A stretch of 17,143 bases of DNA from Candidatus Aphodoplasma excrementigallinarum (lineage in GTDB: Bacteria > Bacillota > Clostridia > UBA1381 > UMGS1253), in contig DVOF01000241.1 in assembly GCA_018713805.1 (NCBI GenBank), positions 1-17,143 on the forward strand, read 5' to 3'. Of the stretch, positions 1 through 7,160 are shown one piece after another; the stretch's first letter is position 1, and each line of letters begins with the position of its first letter. The notes beneath the pieces are model-generated. The model ran no database searches. It was not told the DNA's origin and saw only the letters and a list, made by a program, of their open reading frames with translations. The position numbers and the translations under genes are program-made.

Positions 1-4
1 CGAA

Positions 5-33
5 TTGGCGTGATATAATTTTATCATTATACT
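5..33 (+). promoter_or_regulatory. Probable sigma-A promoter for the amidohydrolase gene
   Basis: TTGGCG (5-10) and TATACT (28-33) are separated by 17 bp, which fits a housekeeping promoter. The predicted transcript would start near position 40, leaving a short leader before the ATG at 59. The window begins right at the -35, so further control sites may lie outside it. Confidence 0.45.
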
Positions 34-58
34 GCATTTAGAAAAGAGATGGATACCC

Positions 59-856
59 ATGGTAATTGATTTTCACACGCACGCCTTTCCGGACAAGCTT
101 GCGCTTCGCGCATTGAGCAGCCTTTCTGAAAAGGCGGACGGACTGCCTTATTATACTGACGGCACCATTGCCGACACGGATGAAAAGATGAAAGAGTGGG
201 GCGTGGACAAGCGCGTCATGCTCTCGATTGCGACAAATGCAAAGCAGCAGCACAATGTCAACAGCTTTGCCATTGAAAACAATAACGACCATATTATCGC
301 GTTCGCCTCGGTCTATCCCGATGCGCCGGATGCGCTCGACGAGATCGACCGGATCAAAAACGCCGGCCTGCTGGGGATAAAATTTCACCCCGAATACCAG
401 CAGTTTTTGATCGACGACCCCAAAATGTTCCCGCTTTACGACAAGTGCCGCGCGCTTGGGCTGGTCATGTCGTTCCATGCGGGGCGCGACCTGGGCTTCC
501 CGGATACGCTGATGGCGCCGCCGCAGCGGAGCCGCCGCGTAATCGACAACTTTCCCGGCGCAAAAATCGTACTTGCCCACATGGGCGGGGCGATGCTCGA
601 TCAAGACGTTCTGGAATATATTGCAGGAACGGACTGCTATCTTGATACGTCGTTTTCCATCTATGGCCTGCCAAAACAAGCGGCGGCGGCCATCATTGAA
701 AAGCACGGTGCAGACCGGATCCTGTTTGGGAGCGACTGCCCGTGGGAACGCTCGTGCGATTCATTTGATTATGTCGACTCGCTTCCGCTTTCGCCGGAGC
801 ATAAGGACTGGATTTACGGACAGAATGCGCTGCGGCTGCTTGGGCTCGGCGGTTGA
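59..856 (+). CDS. Metal-dependent amidohydrolase family protein
   Basis: A 265-residue cytoplasmic TIM-barrel hydrolase of the amidohydrolase-2 type (ACMSD-like/TatD-like branch). Visible ligands are the N-terminal HxH (H6, H8 in DFHTHAF), H110 in GIKFHPEY, H140 in SFHAG, H174 in LAHMGG and D226 in LFGSDCPWE, so the active site looks complete. The length is typical and there is no signal peptide. The family includes decarboxylases and hydrolases acting on C-N, C-O or C-C bonds; the substrate cannot be read from the sequence. An SGNH esterase follows after 47 bp and may share its transcript, so a joint role in breaking down a small acylated compound is possible but inferred. The start at 59 is the first ATG. 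Its ribosome binding site (AAAGAG at about 43-48) is weak. Confidence 0.85.
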   Translation: MVIDFHTHAFPDKLALRALSSLSEKADGLPYYTDGTIADTDEKMKEWGVDKRVMLSIATNAKQQHNVNSFAIENNNDHIIAFASVYPDAPDALDEIDRIKNAGLLGIKFHPEYQQFLIDDPKMFPLYDKCRALGLVMSFHAGRDLGFPDTLMAPPQRSRRVIDNFPGAKIVLAHMGGAMLDQDVLEYIAGTDCYLDTSFSIYGLPKQAAAAIIEKHGADRILFGSDCPWERSCDSFDYVDSLPLSPEHKDWIYGQNALRLLGLGG

Positions 857-903
857 TTGTTGACTGTTAAAAATGTTTTAAATATATACAAGGGGGATCA
901 ATT

Positions 904-1533
904 ATGTTTATCAAAGAAAATGAAACTGTGCTGTTCCAGGGCGATTCCGTCACGGATATGGACCGGCTCAGCGACCCAAACGGCATCGGCGTGGGTTACG
1001 TATACTCCACGGTTTCGTCGTTTTATGCGCTCCATCCGGAGATGAATGTGCGCTTCATTAACCGCGGCATCAGCGGCAACCGGGTCAAGGATTTGCAGGC
1101 GCGCTGGAAGGAGGACGCGCTCGACCTAAATCCGGACGTACTCTCCGTCCTGATTGGTATCAACGACACGTGGCGGCGGTTTGACTCGAATGACCCGACC
1201 TCCACACAGGCGTATGAGAACAGCTACCGCGACATTTTGACCCAGTCGCGCGCGAAGAACCCGAACCTGAAAATTATATTGATGGACCCGTTCCTGCTTT
1301 CCGCCCCGGTGGGCGACCCGAAGGAATGGCGCGAGGACTTGAACCCGCGTATCGCCGTGGTGGATAAGCTTGCTAAGGAATTTGACGCCGTACATATCAA
1401 GCTGGATGAACTGTTTGCGCAGGCGTGCAAGACGGTCCCTTCCACCTTCTGGGCGGCGGACGGTATCCACCCGGACCCGAACGGCCGCGCGTTTATTGCG
1501 TTTGCATGGCTGCGGGCTGTCGGCGCAATGTAA
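904..1533 (+). CDS. SGNH/GDSL-family hydrolase (esterase/lipase-like)
   Basis: A 209-residue serine esterase with all SGNH blocks: block I GDSVTD with nucleophile S15, block II with G58 and N59 in GISGN, block III with N87 in GINDTW, and block V with D186 and H189 in DGIHPD. These form the catalytic Ser-Asp-His triad and the oxyanion hole. There is no signal peptide, so the enzyme should be cytoplasmic and act on imported substrates. Close relatives are often annotated as carbohydrate deacetylases or acyl-CoA thioesterase-like esterases, but specificity is not evident here. A strong AAGGGGG site lies 8-9 nt before the ATG at 904. It follows the amidohydrolase by 47 bp on the same strand and is followed at once by a terminator, so it is probably the last gene of a two-gene operon. 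Confidence 0.88.
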   Translation: MFIKENETVLFQGDSVTDMDRLSDPNGIGVGYVYSTVSSFYALHPEMNVRFINRGISGNRVKDLQARWKEDALDLNPDVLSVLIGINDTWRRFDSNDPTSTQAYENSYRDILTQSRAKNPNLKIILMDPFLLSAPVGDPKEWREDLNPRIAVVDKLAKEFDAVHIKLDELFAQACKTVPSTFWAADGIHPDPNGRAFIAFAWLRAVGAM

Positions 1534-1549
1534 AACCTGATAGAAAACA

Positions 1550-1583
1550 AAATGCAGGGCATGTACAAACATGCCCTGCATTT
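1550..1583. terminator. Bidirectional intrinsic terminator
   Basis: A 14-bp perfect inverted repeat (1550-1563 with 1570-1583) around a 6-nt loop has A-rich flanks on the left and T-rich flanks on the right. It can end transcription from the SGNH gene on the plus strand and from the nitroreductase gene on the minus strand, which converge here. Confidence 0.9.
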
Positions 1584-1597
1584 TTCTGATTTGTTTT

Positions 1598-2191
1598 TTA
1601 ACTTCTCCATTCAACAACATCTTCCAGCCCTTTTCGCGGGCGCGCTGCCGGGGACTCCGCCGGGTAACCAAGCGCCACAGCGGCAAGCAGCTCCCCTTCG
1701 GCACTGAGCCAATCGCTCAATTCCTGGTATGCAAAATAAATATCACATATCCACAGGCTGCCGATCCCCTTCTTTGTCGCGGCAAGCAGTATGTTCTGTA
1801 TCGAGGCGCTGACCGATTGGATGTTGCATATTTCGTAAATGCGTTCCTCCGGCGTCAGGTCTGTCAAAACGCTCCTTCCCAATACGTTTACAACAAAGAT
1901 AACGACCGGCGTCTGCTCCATGATTTCGACCGTATACTTCGCCGCAGCGATAAACTCCCTGCTCTGCGGCAGCAGCGCTTCTGCGTTCTCTTCCCGCGCA
2001 ATACCGGCACGAAAGGCAGCCAGCATTTCCTCCTTAGACTTACCCTCGATCACAACATACCGCCACGGCTGGCGGTTTTTCGACGACGGCGCCATTGTTC
2101 CGCTTTGCAGGATGTCCGCTATATCCTGTTTCGGAATCGGTTTGTCTAAATACTTCCTTATGCTGCGCCGTTCATAAATCTCCGGAACCAT
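1598..2191 (-). CDS. Nitroreductase family protein
   Basis: A 197-residue FMN-dependent oxidoreductase of the nitroreductase superfamily, normally a cytoplasmic homodimer that uses NAD(P)H to reduce nitro groups, quinones or flavins. Visible features are the N-terminal ERRSIRKY (about residues 7-14) and APSSKNRQPW (about 34-43), both typical of FMN contacts, then GIGSLWICD and the C-terminal ALGYP. The chosen start (ATG at 2191) has a GGGGGA-type binding site about 8 nt upstream. An in-frame start at 2248 would add 19 residues and overlap the preceding acetyltransferase gene, so it is less likely. It is the last gene of an AraC-acetyltransferase-nitroreductase operon, 35 bp after the acetyltransferase. 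The substrate is unknown. Confidence 0.88.
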   Translation of the reverse strand: MVPEIYERRSIRKYLDKPIPKQDIADILQSGTMAPSSKNRQPWRYVVIEGKSKEEMLAAFRAGIAREENAEALLPQSREFIAAAKYTVEIMEQTPVVIFVVNVLGRSVLTDLTPEERIYEICNIQSVSASIQNILLAATKKGIGSLWICDIYFAYQELSDWLSAEGELLAAVALGYPAESPAARPRKGLEDVVEWRS

Positions 2192-2226
2192 GCTCCATCC
2201 CCCACTCTTTTTATGTTGTTCCAACC

Positions 2227-2664
2227 CTATATTCGCTTTGTAAAACATATAATCCGGTTCGCTTCCCGGAATCCCACGCTTTCGTGGAACCGCAGGCTTT
2301 CGTCGTTGCCAAGCTCGCAGTCGCTGGCAAATTCACGGCGCCCCTGCCCCTTTGCCCATAGCTGGCATTCTTCCAGCGGTGCCGCCGCAATCCCCCGCCG
2401 CCGGCAGGGTTCTATAACGTAAATCCCCTCCAGATAACCGACCGGGCTTGACGACGTCCCCTCCACATAGTCGCGCCGGAGCTGGCACTGCGCAAACCCG
2501 ACCCATCCCCCCTGCTCCTGCGCAAGGAAAAACGCCGCGTCCGCCGACTCCAAAAGCGGCGCAAGCTCCTCTTTGAGTTCCGTTTCCGCATTGTCCGGCC
2601 ACAGCATAAGCGCGAGGCGGACGACCGCCGCCGCCTGCTCCCGTCCAGCCCTGACGATTGTCAT
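2227..2664 (-). CDS. Aminoglycoside 6'-N-acetyltransferase-like GNAT protein (AAC(6') type)
   Basis: A 145-residue single-domain GNAT acetyltransferase. It matches the AAC(6') branch I know from Gram-negative and Gram-positive aminoglycoside acetyltransferases along much of its length: LMLWPDN (19-25), VGFAQCQLRRDYVEG (55-69), SSPVGYLEGIYV (72-83), the acetyl-CoA loop RRRGIA (88-93), EFASDCELGN (111-120) and GFREANRIICF (131-141). The family moves acetyl from acetyl-CoA to the 6'-amino group of aminoglycosides. Oddities are APLEEC directly after the acetyl-CoA loop, where relatives usually have a more regular helix, so activity should not be assumed. The ATG overlaps the TGA of the upstream AraC gene by 4 bp (ATGA), indicating translational coupling. 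Expression probably depends on the AraC gene's promoter at 3521-3549. Confidence 0.82.
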   Translation of the reverse strand: MTIVRAGREQAAAVVRLALMLWPDNAETELKEELAPLLESADAAFFLAQEQGGWVGFAQCQLRRDYVEGTSSSPVGYLEGIYVIEPCRRRGIAAAPLEECQLWAKGQGRREFASDCELGNDESLRFHESVGFREANRIICFTKRI

Positions 2665-3494
2665 ACATGTTCCTCCGTTTCCACGTGCGGTTTTGCATTC
2701 TTCCTGTATTCGCGCGGCGCATAGCCCGTCAATTGCCGGAACACGCGCCCAAAGTGCGTCAAGTTTTCAAACCCGCTCTGCATGGCGACGTCGCCGATGG
2801 TGATATCCTTTTCTGTCAGCAGCGTCTGCGCGTAGATGACGCGCTGGTAATTGACATACTGGGTAAAGGTAAAACCCGTGTTTTTCCGGAACATGCGGCT
2901 CAGGTGCGCGTCGCTGACGAAAAACCTGCCTGCCACGCCGGTAAGGGAAATCGGCTCGCGGCAGTTTTCCTTCACATAGTCGATGATTTTTTCAAACCGC
3001 ACCCCCGCGTAGGGCAGCTTGCCGCCCCGCTCGCTCCGCAGGATCACGACAAGCATCTCCGTCAGCACGCCCGACACATAGCTCTCGTGCCATGCGCTGC
3101 TCTCCTTTTCCTGCAATAAAATGTTGATCAGCTTAAACACGCGCTTTGCCGCGTCGTTCGGCAGCGTAATCACGCCCAAATCCTGGTCGAGCCGCCGGAG
3201 CAGCGCAGCGTCGTGGACGCTCCGCTCGTCAAAGTAGATGACAACGCGCTCATGGCGGTAGTCCTTGCACAGGATTGACTTATGCAACCGGTTCGGCGGA
3301 ATAATGATCAAGTCAAACGGTTTGAGATGGTACGTCCTGCTCTCCACAAACTTGTCGATCTGCCCGTCGAGCAAAACATACATCTCGTAAAAGTTATGGA
3401 CATGTGTTTTCACGGTCTGCATCCGGCTCTCGCGCCGTTCCCGTTCCACGAAAATCGGCGTCAGAAGCGCGTCCGCATCAATGTATCCCTTCAT
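2661..3494 (-). CDS. AraC-family transcriptional regulator with N-terminal cupin domain
   Basis: A 277-residue DNA-binding regulator. The N-terminal half is a cupin-like ligand domain (about 25-105) with HVHNFYEMYVL (31-41) and FDLIIIPPNRLHKS (60-73), typical of AraC sensors for sugars and other small molecules. The C-terminal third has two helix-turn-helix units: ISLTGVAGRFFVSDAHLSRMF (182-202) and IGDVAMQSGFENLTHFGRVFRQLTGYAPREYR (233-264). The start chosen is the ATG at 3494, with AGGGG/GGTGGG upstream. A GTG at 3503 would add three residues but leaves no room for a binding site. It is the first gene of an operon with the AAC(6')-like and nitroreductase genes and probably controls that operon; the effector is unknown. 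Confidence 0.88.
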   Translation of the reverse strand: MKGYIDADALLTPIFVERERRESRMQTVKTHVHNFYEMYVLLDGQIDKFVESRTYHLKPFDLIIIPPNRLHKSILCKDYRHERVVIYFDERSVHDAALLRRLDQDLGVITLPNDAAKRVFKLINILLQEKESSAWHESYVSGVLTEMLVVILRSERGGKLPYAGVRFEKIIDYVKENCREPISLTGVAGRFFVSDAHLSRMFRKNTGFTFTQYVNYQRVIYAQTLLTEKDITIGDVAMQSGFENLTHFGRVFRQLTGYAPREYRKNAKPHVETEEHV

Positions 3495-3520
3495 GTTTCC
3501 CACCCCTGTCAGTTACGACG

Positions 3521-3549
3521 ATTATACCACCACGCCGAAAAAAAGTCAA
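3521..3549 (-). promoter_or_regulatory. Sigma-A promoter of the AraC/acetyltransferase/nitroreductase operon
   Basis: Read on the minus strand, TTGACT (3549-3544) and TATAAT (3526-3521) are separated by 17 bp, very close to the housekeeping consensus. The predicted start lies near 3514, about 20 nt before the ATG at 3494. No clear inverted repeat was seen within it. Confidence 0.75.
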
Positions 3550-3561
3550 ATATTGCAGAAT

Positions 3562-3588
3562 AAAAAAAGGAGCGCAATCCGCGCTCCC
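3562..3588 (-). terminator. Intrinsic terminator of the FAD oxidoreductase gene
   Basis: A GC-rich 7-bp stem (GGAGCGC 3569-3575 with GCGCTCC 3581-3587) has a 5-nt loop. On the minus strand it is followed by a run of seven T (3568-3562). It lies about 20 nt after the stop codon of the FAD gene and insulates it from the downstream AraC operon. Confidence 0.85.
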
Positions 3589-3605
3589 TTCAGAAAACTC
3601 ATAAC

Positions 3606-4868
3606 TCAATAGCTTGCGCCGTACTTGTCGAGCAGCGCGTGCAGGCTTTCGATATTGATCTGGTCGTTGTCGCAGCCGTTATTTGCCGCAAGGCTTGCCG
3701 CCAGCCCTGCGCCCTCCCCGATACAGGTGCAGATCGGGATAATGCGGTACGCCGCCTGCGCCTCATGCGTCGAGGAGATACACCGCCCCGCGACGAGCAG
3801 GTTCTTCACCGACTGCGGCACAAGCGCGCGGTACGGAATCGTATAGTATTCGCCCACAGGCACGCCGACATGCGTCGTCCCGGTCCCGTCCGGGCTGTGA
3901 ATGTCGATCTCATAGTTGCCGCGTGCGATGGAATCTTCAAATTTTGTGCAGTTTACGATGTCATCCGCCACAATGGTGTACTTCCCCTTCACCATACGGC
4001 TCTCCCGCGTGCCGATGCTCGGCGCGCTTGCCAGCAGGGTCGCGTTCTCAAACCCCGCCACATTTTCCTTCATAAAGTGATACAGCTCCACCATCTGCTC
4101 GCGCGCAATCATTTCCGCCTCCGTTACGTCGGCAACATCCGTCGGGTTGTGCTTAACGACCCGGGTCGAATTGAAATGCACCACGCCGTCCGCCATATGC
4201 GTAAACGTCAGCACATCCTCGCGCGGGTTTTTGATTTTCCCTTCCTGCTGGAGCTTTTTATAAATGTCGTTCATGGTCCGGCTGCTCTTGCCCCAGTATG
4301 TGTCCGTGTCGACGTTCGCAATGCGGAAGCAGAGCGTCATCGGCTGGCACAGGTTATCCGTTTCCCGCCCGAGCTGGTAGTCGCACCCCGCCAGCACGGA
4401 AAGTTCCGCATTGCCCGTCGCGTCGATGAAGTACCGCGCGGAAAGCTCCTGCCTGCCCGAGATGTTCACGATTGAAATGCTTTTTATCCTGCCGTCCTCC
4501 ACCTGCGCGTCCATGACGTACGAGTGGAACAGCACATCCACGCCGGCCTCCCGGAGCAAGCGGTCGAACACGACCTTGACATATTCCTCGCTGAACGTAC
4601 GCCTGTTTTTGTGCAGGCCGCCCAGCTCGTCGAGCCGCTCCAAAATCGTCGTAAAAATCCCGGTGTTGAGCTGCACCGGCTTGCCGGTCTCCTTGTCGCG
4701 CATCTCAAAGTCCATGAATGGATTGACATAGTTTTCACACGCCGCGCCGCCAAGGAAGCCGTTCTTCTCCACAACTAAGACCTTCAGCCCCTCGCGCGCC
4801 GCTGCAACCGCCGCCGCAACGCCGGTAAAGCCGCCGCCCGCGACAATCAGGTCATATGTTTTGTTCAT
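3606..4868 (-). CDS. FAD-dependent oxidoreductase (FAD_oxidored family)
   Basis: A 420-residue flavoprotein. The N-terminus is a Rossmann fold for FAD: DLIVAGGGFTGVAAA (6-20) with GxGxxG-type glycines, then the acidic strand end E34 in VVEKNGFLGG. A second FAD-contact segment lies near the C-terminus, NLLVAGRCISSTHEAQAAYR followed by GEGAGLAA. FIDATGNAELSVLAGC in the middle is typical of this family, whose members sit in many anaerobe gene clusters as oxidoreductases of unknown substrate. There is no signal peptide or Tat motif, so it should be cytoplasmic. A GGAGG site lies about 9 nt before the ATG. It is divergent from a PocR-type AraC regulator across a 148-bp gap with operator-like palindromes, which suggests inducible control by that regulator. 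The substrate is unidentified. Confidence 0.85.
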   Translation of the reverse strand: MNKTYDLIVAGGGFTGVAAAVAAAREGLKVLVVEKNGFLGGAACENYVNPFMDFEMRDKETGKPVQLNTGIFTTILERLDELGGLHKNRRTFSEEYVKVVFDRLLREAGVDVLFHSYVMDAQVEDGRIKSISIVNISGRQELSARYFIDATGNAELSVLAGCDYQLGRETDNLCQPMTLCFRIANVDTDTYWGKSSRTMNDIYKKLQQEGKIKNPREDVLTFTHMADGVVHFNSTRVVKHNPTDVADVTEAEMIAREQMVELYHFMKENVAGFENATLLASAPSIGTRESRMVKGKYTIVADDIVNCTKFEDSIARGNYEIDIHSPDGTGTTHVGVPVGEYYTIPYRALVPQSVKNLLVAGRCISSTHEAQAAYRIIPICTCIGEGAGLAASLAANNGCDNDQINIESLHALLDKYGASY

Positions 4869-4929
4869 CCGTCAACGCCTCCACACATAAATTCTATGAA
4901 AAATTAAACCATACTGGCGCTGCATCTGT

Positions 4930-4959
4930 CTTATACAAATCAGATTTGATATTGAACAA
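4930..4959 (-). promoter_or_regulatory. Possible promoter of the FAD oxidoreductase gene
   Basis: On the minus strand TTGTTC (4959-4954) and TATAAG (4935-4930) are 18 bp apart. The spacer holds the palindrome at 4936-4948. The match is moderate and the assignment rests mainly on position between the divergent genes. Confidence 0.4.
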
Positions 4960-5002
4960 ATCTGATCTTTGTGGTAAAATAATTCAAAAAATCAGAATTT
5001 TG
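4936..5002. promoter_or_regulatory. Repeated palindromic operator-like motif between divergent genes
   Basis: Three related motifs occur. Copy 1 (4936-4948) is a perfect odd palindrome, CAAATC-A-GATTTG. Copy 2 (4957-4971) is CAAATCTGATCTTTG. Copy 3 (4989-5002) is AAATCAGAATTTTG. Copies 1 and 2 also form a perfect 10-bp inverted repeat (4939-4948 with 4957-4966). They overlap the predicted promoters of both flanking genes and are good candidates for binding by the AraC regulator encoded at 5017. Confidence 0.6.
4952..4980 (+). promoter_or_regulatory. Sigma-A promoter of the PocR-type AraC gene
   Basis: TTGAAC (4952-4957) and TAAAAT (4975-4980) are 17 bp apart. Operator copy 2 begins at the last base of the -35, so binding there would be expected to affect this promoter, suggesting autoregulation. 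Confidence 0.65.
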
Positions 5003-5016
5003 GATAAGGTGGTACC

Positions 5017-5889
5017 ATGCTAATCGAGAAATCCTCCCTGCAAAATTTGATTGACTGCATAGAAAAAAATACCTCGGCGCACGTCTGCATCCACGACGTG
5101 TCCGGCATCCTGCAAAACGAGGCCCTGCGCATCAAGGAACAGAACCAGATCCACTTTTCGCCGCTGTGCAACGCGGCAAAGACAACGGACAAGGGGTTAC
5201 AGCTCTGTTTTGCCTGCAAGGGGCTGAGCGTGAAAAAGGCCTTCGACGGCGGACATGCCTACGCCGGCGTCTGCCCGCTCGGCCTGACGGAGATTGCCGT
5301 CCCGCTCTTTATTGCCGGGAAGCCCATGTGCATTATCTATATTGGAAACCTGAACTGTGACAGCGCTGAGATGGAGAAAAGGATTACGCGCGTACATAAG
5401 CTGACCAAAGTAGACCGCGCCGCACTTTTGCAGGCCATGCCGCCGGAGGTCCCGGTGTCCGAGGTCGAGCATTTTATCGGCGCGGCAGGCGTGATAAAAA
5501 ACTATATCAGCCTGCTCCATGCCTCCCGCGGCCTCACCGTCCGCTCTGGTTCGCATTGGGCGGTCAACGCCTTAAACAGCTACGCGCAGAAGTATTACCA
5601 GAACAGCCTGACGCTGCGCGGCCTGTCGAAAATCTATTACCTCAACGAAAACTACCTCGGCCGGCTGTATAAGAAGCAGACCGGGAAGTCCTTTTCCGCG
5701 TATTTGAACGAAATCCGCCTCGAAAGGGCGTGCGCGCTCCTGCGGGAAACGGACGACCCTGTAATCGCTGTGGCGCTTGCGACGGGGTTTAACAATGTGA
5801 CGTACTTTAACCGTATTTTTAAACGCCATATGGGCGTGACGCCAACGGCGTACCGGGCGCAGTCTACAAAACCAGCGGATAAAAAATAA
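5017..5889 (+). CDS. AraC-family regulator with PocR-type sensory domain
   Basis: A 290-residue regulator. The N-terminal 165 residues resemble the PocR ligand-binding domain: LQNLIDCIEKNTSAHVCIHD at the start and a cysteine pattern C51, C64, C67, C86 (SPLCNAAK, QLCFACKGL, GVCPLGLTEIAVPL), followed by GKPMCIIYIGNL. In relatives this domain senses small metabolites such as diols, and the cysteines may bind a metal or iron-sulfur centre. The C-terminus has a standard double helix-turn-helix (about 182-282) including LSKIYYLNENYLGRLYKKQTG and VALATGFNNVTYFNRIFKRHMG. The ATG at 5017 has AAGGTGG just upstream. Its divergence from the FAD oxidoreductase, with operator motifs between them, marks that gene as the likely target. 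The effector is unknown. Confidence 0.87.
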   Translation: MLIEKSSLQNLIDCIEKNTSAHVCIHDVSGILQNEALRIKEQNQIHFSPLCNAAKTTDKGLQLCFACKGLSVKKAFDGGHAYAGVCPLGLTEIAVPLFIAGKPMCIIYIGNLNCDSAEMEKRITRVHKLTKVDRAALLQAMPPEVPVSEVEHFIGAAGVIKNYISLLHASRGLTVRSGSHWAVNALNSYAQKYYQNSLTLRGLSKIYYLNENYLGRLYKKQTGKSFSAYLNEIRLERACALLRETDDPVIAVALATGFNNVTYFNRIFKRHMGVTPTAYRAQSTKPADKK

Positions 5890-5891
5890 GA

Positions 5892-5920
5892 TTGAATTTT
5901 CCATCATATATTGATATAAT
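5892..5920 (+). promoter_or_regulatory. Sigma-A promoter upstream of the DUF362 gene
   Basis: TTGAAT (5892-5897) and a perfect TATAAT (5915-5920) are 17 bp apart. It begins immediately after the stop of the AraC gene, so the DUF362 gene and probably the two genes after it can be expressed independently of the regulator. Confidence 0.75.
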
Positions 5921-5957
5921 GTAAACTGTTATTTTTAAAAAGTAAAGGGGCTATGGT

Positions 5958-7109
5958 ATGGACACCGTTTCCATTTTGAAATGCGATACCTACGAATATA
6001 AGCTTGTGAAGCAGGCGGTCGAGCAGTCGTTTGACAATCTCGGCGGGATTGGGCAGTTTATCCGCCCGTCTGACAAAGTGCTGTTAAAGCTGAACCTGCT
6101 CATGCGCAAGCACCCGGACGACGCGGTGACGACGCACAGCGTATTTGCCAAGGCGCTCGCTGAGACCATTATGGAGGCGGGCGGGATTGTCACGATCGCG
6201 GACAGCCCGGGCGGCTTGTATAACGAAACGGTGCTGCGGAGCGTGTACCGGGGATGTAAAATCGAAGAAATTGCAAACGAGCTCGGCGTCCGGCTCAACT
6301 ACGACACGGGCTTTGAAACGATATCATTCCCGGAGGGGAAAACCGTCAAATCGTTCCCCATTATCCGGCCAATCCGTGACGCCGACGTTGTCATCACTGT
6401 GCCGAAGCTGAAAACGCACATGATGACATTTTATTCCGGCGCGGTCAAAAACATGTTTGGCGCGGTGCCGGGCGTTTATAAGGCGGAGTACCACTTCTCC
6501 CTTCCAAGCAAGGAGGACTTCTGCTCCATGCTCGTCGACCTGTGCCAGCTCACAAGGCCGTCGCTCGCTATTATGGACGCAATCTGGGGCATGGAGGGCG
6601 AAGGCCCGTCCGGCGGGATAAAAAAGAAAATCGGCGCAGTGCTCGCCAGCGCGAGTCCCTATGCGTTAGACCTTGCCGCGACTGCGCTCGTCGGGATTAC
6701 GCCGGAGGAAGCGCCAACGATTGCGGAAGCGATTGCGCGCGGGCTATGCCCCGCGTCTGTAGACGGCCTGACGCTCGTCGGCGACGACTTTGAATCCATG
6801 AAAATCCACGACCTGGTCAAGCCGCCGCTCGGCACGACGGACTTTCTCGACCGGAAGTGGATTCCAAAACGGCTCTCCCACGCGCTCAACGCCTATCTCG
6901 CGCCGTACCCAAGCTTTCAGCGCGACGTCTGCGTCGGCTGCGGCGAGTGTATGCGCCGCTGCCCCGCAAAAGCAATTGAAATGAAGGACGGCTATCCCTG
7001 CCTGACGAAGCAGAAGTGTATCCATTGTTTCTGCTGCCAGGAGCTATGTCCCAAGAAGGCGATCGTTTCCAAGCGGAGCGCGCTGATGAAATTTGCCGTG
7101 AAGCACTAA
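5958..7109 (+). CDS. DUF362 domain protein with C-terminal 2x[4Fe-4S] ferredoxin domain
   Basis: A 383-residue protein. Residues 1-290 form a DUF362 domain with the characteristic PKLKTHMMTFYSGAVKNMFG (149-168), and DSPGG (82-86) earlier. The C-terminus carries two classical [4Fe-4S] motifs: C325-C328-C331-C335P and C354-C357-C360-C364P. DUF362-ferredoxin proteins are widespread in strict anaerobes; their reaction is not established, and they are thought to transfer electrons or serve in metal or cofactor handling. No signal peptide or membrane segment is visible. AAAGGGG precedes the ATG at 5958. Two further genes follow closely with no terminator between, but a TrmL and a DegV protein give no clear functional link. 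The neighbouring FAD oxidoreductase is a possible redox partner, by proximity only. Confidence 0.85.
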   Translation: MDTVSILKCDTYEYKLVKQAVEQSFDNLGGIGQFIRPSDKVLLKLNLLMRKHPDDAVTTHSVFAKALAETIMEAGGIVTIADSPGGLYNETVLRSVYRGCKIEEIANELGVRLNYDTGFETISFPEGKTVKSFPIIRPIRDADVVITVPKLKTHMMTFYSGAVKNMFGAVPGVYKAEYHFSLPSKEDFCSMLVDLCQLTRPSLAIMDAIWGMEGEGPSGGIKKKIGAVLASASPYALDLAATALVGITPEEAPTIAEAIARGLCPASVDGLTLVGDDFESMKIHDLVKPPLGTTDFLDRKWIPKRLSHALNAYLAPYPSFQRDVCVGCGECMRRCPAKAIEMKDGYPCLTKQKCIHCFCCQELCPKKAIVSKRSALMKFAVKH

Positions 7110-7160
7110 ATGGCAAGGGGCTTGCCGCGAAAAACACAGCCACGAAAGGACGAATCAATT

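Noticed and set aside
860..888. TTGACT-17-TATATA promoter directly before the SGNH gene
   Set aside because: The start would fall at about 895, inside the ribosome binding site, leaving almost no leader. It is more likely chance in an AT-rich gap of an operon.
2192..2248. Longer nitroreductase start at 2248
   Set aside because: It would overlap the acetyltransferase gene and add residues not typical of the family. The ATG at 2191 has a good binding site and starts just before the conserved ERRSIRKY.
7110..7160. ATG start of the TrmL gene immediately after the DUF362 stop codon
   Set aside because: It adds a 17-residue basic extension unlike the family and has no binding site. The TTG at 7161 fits the family N-terminus, though this cannot be settled from sequence alone.
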